NCBI GenBank assembly: GCA_003550325.1
Contig: QKWP01000247.1
Span: forward strand, 23,577 to 87,576
Length of the DNA: 64,000 nucleotides
Source: Gigaspora rosea
Lineage: Eukaryota > Glomeromycota > Glomeromycetes > Diversisporales > Gigasporaceae
Direction of reading: 5' to 3'
The position numbers and the translations under genes are program-made. This document shows, piece after piece, positions 59,130-64,000 of this stretch (the first letter of the stretch is position 1; each line of letters opens with the position of its first letter). Below the pieces are notes generated by a model. That model was not told the DNA's origin. It worked only from the letters and a program-made list of their open reading frames with translations, and made no database searches.

Positions 59130-61650
59130 TTCAAAATATTTTGAAATATCAAATTTTCAAAATATTTCAAAAGTAATTTCGAAATATTTTAAAATAATTT
59201 TGAAATATTTTGAATCTCTTTCGAAATATTTTAGGACTAGAAAACCAAGCTGGATCAGTAAATTTGTAACCTGGATTGTGCTTGAACTAATATTTTCAAA
59301 ATAATTCAAAATCTTATATGATGTACACATTTTGTACTACAAAATTACCTAAAATTAAAATTTAACACTGAAATTGTTTTTGATTTATTTTACTTAAAAC
59401 CTGAACTTTTTTGATACTTTTTTTGAATAGACAAAATTATAAGAAATATAGATATATAAATTTTATTTGCTCTTCCTTATAAAAAATTTTAATTTGCCCT
59501 AATGAACCTGAAATAGGCCTTTTTCAAAAATCAATTTTGGTAGCATCACTATACAAAATCGATTAGATCTTTTGTTTATAATTAGCTCTTCTATTTTGGT
59601 TTTTTTTTTGCTTTTTTTTTTGTTAATTTTTTGTTTTTTTTTATTTTTTTTTGTTTTTTTTTATTTTTTTTATTTATTTATTTTTTAATTTTTTTTAATT
59701 TATTTTTATTTCAGCACTTTACAAAAACACTTTGTAAAAAAACAACCAACTTTTTGAAACCTTGTACAAACCAACCCAAACTTCTAACACTTCTGACACT
59801 TTGCAAAAACATCATCAGCAAATTTATAGTAGCGCAATCTTTCGAAAGATCTTGCGAACATGCAAAATCTTTCAAAAAATTTCGCATATGCAATATATTT
59901 CGAAATATTTCGCAATGTATTTCGAAATATTGCAGGTTTCGAAATATTTCGAAAATGTTTTCGAAAGTAAATTCGAAATATTTTTTGAGTGGACTGGCTG
60001 TGACTGGCTGGATCAGTAGATATGTAACCTGGGGCATACCAAGGATGCATTGGACTATATTTTCAAAATATTTCGAATATATCTAAATTAATTTGCATAT
60101 CTGTATTACAAGATCAGATTAGATCTTTTGTTTATTAATTAGATCTATTCACATTGTTTTTTTATTTTGGTTTGTTTTTTTTACTTTCGCTTGTTTTCGC
60201 TTTTTTTTGCTTTCGTTTTGTTTTTCTTTTTTTTTTTATTTATTTATTTTTAATTTTTTTCGTATTTTACAAGAATACTAGCCTTTTGCAAGAAAACCTA
60301 CAACTTTTCAGAACTTAGTGCATGCCTACTCAGACTTCTGAAACTTTGCAAGAACACACAACAGATTTCACCCAGCAATTTCTAAATTTCCAGGAACGTT
60401 ACTTTAGAGAAATGGGCGCAAGTTTTTGCAAGTTTTTGCAAGTTTTGCAAATTTTTTGCAAGTTCTTGCAAGGTTTCGCTTTTTTTATTTTTTCATTTCA
60501 TGTTTTTTGTTTTTGTTTTTTTTTTGTTTTATTATTTTATTAATTTATTTTATTTTGACACTTTGAGAGAACAGAGCCCTTCCTTCCTAGCACTTTGCAA
60601 AAAAACCTATCCGGACTTTTTTGGCACTTTGCGACTTTTTTAGCATTTTGCAAAAACATTGACATGGCTTTCGAATTTTTGAATTTGCAAGAACATGAAC
60701 TCTTATTTTAGAGAAATGAAGATTTGGGACTTCGTTTATTTTTTTATTAGTTTGTTTACATTTTTTGTTTTTTTCGTTTGTTTTTTTTTACTTATTTTTT
60801 AATTTTTATTTTATTTTTATTTATTTCTGACTTTTTCGAAACTTTGCGACTTTTTTGGCACTTTACAAAATTTCTCTGGCAATTTGCAAGAACTCTAACA
60901 CTTTTGATAAATAATTTTTTTTATTTTTTTTCACTTCTTTACTATTTTTAGAGGTATTTAGAAAAAAAAGAGCAAAACAAAGATATAACCAAACCAAAAA
61001 AAATAGCCAAAGCGAAGACAATAGAAAACAAAAAAGCGAAGACAATAGAAAACAAAGAAGCGAAGATAATAGCTAACTTTGGGTGAGCGAAAATAAGTGT
61101 ATAGGACTAGTTTTTTGTATATAGTAATAGAATTAGATGCGAAGAAGTGCGAAAGTAGTTAAAATAATATGTAATAATGTAAAAATAATACTGTAAAAAA
61201 TGTATAATAATTAAAATATAATATATAATGTAATATGTATAGTATATAATAATAATAAATAAAAAAAATAATAATAAATAAAAATATAAAATTTAATAAT
61301 GCGAAAATTTTAAAAATTTTGAAAATATGCGAAATATTGCGAAATATTGTAAAAAGCTGCAGATTTACGTGATAATATACGAAATATTACCTCTTGCGAC
61401 CCCTGAAATGAGATAATTAGATAGGGTTTGCATTGTTTTATTTGGTCTATTTCGCAATATTGCGCAAAATTTTGCATTATTTTACAATATTTCGCAATAT
61501 GTTCTGAAATATTTCGAAAAAATATATACCGAAATCTTTCGAAAATTGCGGTTTTTTCGAAAGATTTCGCATCGATCGCAATTCTTTCGAAAGATTTCAG
61601 TATGCAATTTTTTTCGAAAGATTTCGCATATTTATTTTGCTAATGATACA
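59130..61650. repeat. TTTCGAAATATTTCGAAA-rich repeat field
   Basis: Clusters of TTCGAAATATTTCGAAA and TTTCGAAAGATTTCG units lie at 59130-59240, 59830-60080 and 61320-61630. Poly-T and GTTTTT-rich stretches (59585-59715, 60150-60270, 60480-60560, 60730-60830) and TTTTGCAAG units (60420-60470) lie between them. GGCTGGATCAGTAGATATGT with GTAACCTGGGGCATACC (60007-60050) resembles the segment GGATCGGTAGATC...AACCTGGGTCACACC of SINE copy 1. Open frames of up to 151 codons here are repeat-derived. Confidence 0.65.
59325..59555. repeat. Dispersed repeat, second copy of 12290-12525
   Basis: TTGATACTTTTTTTGAATAG, TTTGCTCTTCCTTATAAAAA and GCCTTTTTCAAAAATCAATT occur in the same order as at 12375-12500. 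Confidence 0.7.
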
Positions 61651-61654
61651 ACTG

Positions 61655-62415
61655 ATTTTTATAGCAATTTCTAAATTTTCAAAAATGCTTCTTTAATTAA
61701 TAATCTGTCTGTCAACTGGGCGAAATGTGGCGTTCTTTTATCAAAAATTTTTTTTACTAAGTTAACGATATATGTTCACTAATTAAAAGTTGTAGAGCTC
61801 ACCGAGATGCATCTAACGGTGGTTAGATAATCCAAATTGGTCCAGTAGATGGTGAGATATCGTCAAAAAACGATTGGCTAACTATATAAAAATCTGTGCC
61901 GGAAATCATATATAAAAATTGCATATATAGAATCTGTGCTCGGTTTTTGGTCATGTGATATCGATCACATATCTATACCAGTTTATACCAGTTTTAATAT
62001 GCAAAAGTATTGTATTACATTTAAAATTTATAAACAATATCTGATATTTCGATTTAAATTAATTAATAATATATAGTTATATAGACAAGAATTATAGTAT
62101 GCGTTACAATATAAAAAATTGCAATATTTTCACTATATATGGCAATAAAATAAATATGAACATAATTAAAATCAAAAGCGATCATAAGTTATAATTAATT
62201 ACGTTATAGTTTTCCCAATGTTTTAAGTTTTACTGTATCCTTAGACATTAATAATGCATTTTGGTAAATCATGCTGTTTGCAAATTAGATTTAATAAAAT
62301 AGTTGCTAGCAAGTTGATTTGTTGACTAATCGATTAATTAATCAAAAAATCAATTATCTATTCAATTTTCTTTGTGAATTATCAATTCTATAGACCAATC
62401 AATTACTTTATTTTT
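61655..62415. other. AT-rich sequence, nothing firm
   Basis: The stretch TAGAGCTCACCGAGATGCAT...GTGAGATATCGTCAAAAAACG (61790-61880) is less AT-biased and may be part of an unknown repeat. No gene or clear ends are visible. Confidence 0.35.
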
Positions 62416-62419
62416 AAAT

Positions 62420-62945
62420 AATAATTATTATTTATTGCGATTTGTAAAAATATGTGAAATTTGAAAATTAAAAAAAAAAGAAATTGATGATTCTGATTTC
62501 TGATTTCCAATTTCTTTAACATTACTTCTGATATGCAACTAATATTTTATAAAACTTATAATATATATAGTATCTATTTTTTTAAAAAAAACTTTCTAAA
62601 AATAAAAATTATATCCCAGAACATGTTTTGGATGCACAAAGTATTTTTTGTGCAACTTTAACATTTAAAATTTATTGAAATTTCATAATTCTTTCAGTAA
62701 TAAACAAATTAATTTGTAGAATCATGTAATTATTTTTATAAGATTGAATTTAATACAACTCTTAAATTTCTTTAAATTCTTTGCAAAATGATGAATGCCA
62801 AATAATATTCTTATAAAAGTTATGATGAATATGTAAGTTTAAAAGTCTAAAAAAATGTAAAAAAATCGAAAATTAGAATCAGAAATCATTGATATTTTTT
62901 TGATCAGTAAATTTTACATATTTTTGCAAACTGCAATAAATTTTT
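62420..62945. repeat. Foldback repeat
   Basis: TATTGCGATTTGTAAAAATATG at the left (ends TATTGCGATTTG and AAAAATATG) pairs with CATATTTTTGCAAACTGCAATA at the right. TGATTCTGATTTCTGATTT pairs with AGAATCAGAAATCATTG. Non-coding. Confidence 0.6.
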
Positions 62946-63319
62946 GCATTTATTAATTATAAAACAAATTCAAAATTTGATGGGAAAATAATTGTAAAGT
63001 GACTTTTAGCCTACAATTATTACCAATTACTGATGTTGAAGTTAAAGATTGGACTCATAAAGAAAATCTCTATCCGGGTTACCTAGATAAATCTCAAGAT
63101 ATCTCAAGTAGCTATATAAAATAATTTCTTACCCAGGTCCAATCCCTAGTTGGAGTTAAAAAATCCTAATTGATTACATTTGCATAATTATGATGCAATC
63201 ATGACTACATTTTAATGCAAAAATTTTCAGATTGCACAAATGAAACAATAAAATTGTTGATGCTAAATTTTTTTACCTTCTTATCTTATTTATTATAAGT
63301 CTATACTTTCTATTACAAA

Positions 63320-64000
63320 ATGGAATCAAACTTAAATAAAAGTAAAACCATTGTACCACATATATTTTTATCATATAATATCGAAACACATCATATTATA
63401 AATGATAACCTCATTACTTTGGAACGCATCTTATCCCTAAACTACAATTATATTGTTGATTTATTCAAAGCAATACCACCATTAAATTTTTTGGGTGCAT
63501 TTCCTGAACTGTTTGAAGCAAAATTTTGTATAAATATTAGTATAGTTGATAGCGTTAAAGTATGGCTTGATGAATTTTTCAATTTACACAAGGTTACTAT
63601 GCAAGAGACACAAGACAGAATTATTAAAGGTGTTAAATATATTTTTTCTAAATGGTTACACTGTGTTCATAGTCACCTGGTAAAGCTTAAGCAAAGACAA
63701 AAAACAAAAAATTAATTATATAGACATCAACTCTACAGAGAAAGAAAAAAGTGAAATAATTAATACATAAACATGTGATACCAACTGTTCAGCAGTACTC
63801 AGCATACAAATATGAAATATATCTGATACTTATTCATGTATAATTTCTATGATATTTCATTACAACCATCCCTTCACATCAAGCCATACTATGAGTTTTC
63901 ATCCTGTAAGTGATAGAACAAAAGAGACATTTTTTAAACATTTTTATACCGGACATGGTCCTGCTAGTGCATACCACACCTATATAGAAGAAATACAATT
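63320..64000 (+). pseudogene. MULE-type transposase, 5' part, runs off the window
   Basis: The first frame (63320-63715, 131 codons) starts MESNLNKSK and includes THHIINDNLITLERILSLNY, PPLNFLGAFPELFEAKFCIN, VWLDEFFNLHKVTMQETQ and GVKYIFSKWLHCVHSHLVK, which look like the N-terminal region of Mutator-type transposases of these fungi. After its stop, another frame gives TCDTNCSAVLSIQI-TGA-N and then YNHPFTSSHTMSFHPVSDRT and FKHFYTGHGPASAYHTYIEE up to the edge, as expected for the zinc-binding segment that precedes the DDE core. The frame break and the TGA at a Trp-like site suggest decay, although an unrecognised intron could account for the first. The catalytic core would lie beyond 64000. Confidence 0.75.

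Noticed and set aside
59631-60086. 151-codon open frame in the T-rich field
   Set aside because: Its start is a poly-T derived Phe/Leu run and the remainder comes from TTTCGAAA units; overlapping frames on both strands are also open.
1-64000. A nuclear code with TGA as Trp for the whole contig
   Set aside because: The CTL and SUMO ligase genes use TGG for Trp throughout, and TAA, TAG and TGA all appear as stops in remnants, so the standard code applies.
1-64000. CRISPR array, rRNA genes, LTR or virus-derived elements
   Set aside because: No regular spacer arrays, no rRNA-like sequence, and no long direct terminal repeats or capsid, protease or integrase-like readings were recognised.

Overview
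The window looks like nuclear DNA of an early-diverging filamentous fungus, most likely an arbuscular mycorrhizal fungus (Glomeromycotina). The DNA is very AT-rich, genes have many 50-90 bp introns with GTATGT/GTAAGT-type donors, the decayed kinase resembles the expanded kinase families of Rhizophagus-like genomes, and Mutator-like (MULE) transposases and foldback MITEs are abundant. The genus cannot be fixed from the sequence alone.

Only two host genes look intact, and they form a small island at 37.0-42.3 kb. A choline transporter-like (CTL/PNS1 family) membrane protein gene (+, six exons, 507 aa) converges on a Siz/PIAS-type SUMO E3 ligase gene (-, ten exons, 562 aa). Both splice models close in frame across every junction. 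Both use the standard code, with TGG for Trp and TAA as stop.

Nearly everything else is repeat DNA. 0-3.3 kb: a palindrome, then a satellite with higher-order structure (period about 1.1 kb). 3.6-5.5 kb: a decayed MULE transposase. 6.5-8.7 kb: a Harbinger-like foldback holding nested MITEs. 9.3-12.2 kb: two nested hAT-like elements, each with a perfect 8-bp target duplication. 15.7-17.3 kb: a foldback MITE split near its centre by a long tRNA-derived SINE. 20-25.8 kb: nested foldbacks, two more copies of the SINE, and a coding remnant that reads better if TGA means Trp. 27-31.5 kb: a run of long palindromes of up to about 750 bp. 31.6-34.1 kb: a Tc1/mariner-like element whose inverted ends enclose a dead protein kinase gene. 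43-49 kb: MITEs and AT-rich sequence. 49.1-53.8 kb: a second copy of the 15.7-kb foldback family, split by a nearly 4-kb MULE with its own spliced, decayed transposase gene. 54-62 kb: further MITEs, palindromes and TTTCGAAA-rich repeats. 63.3-64 kb: the 5' part of a third MULE-type transposase, running off the window.

The two host genes have no evident functional link. The rest forms a layered record of insertions (element into element into element), with target duplications that allow relative dating. No CRISPR array, rRNA gene, conventional tRNA gene, LTR element or viral element was recognised.
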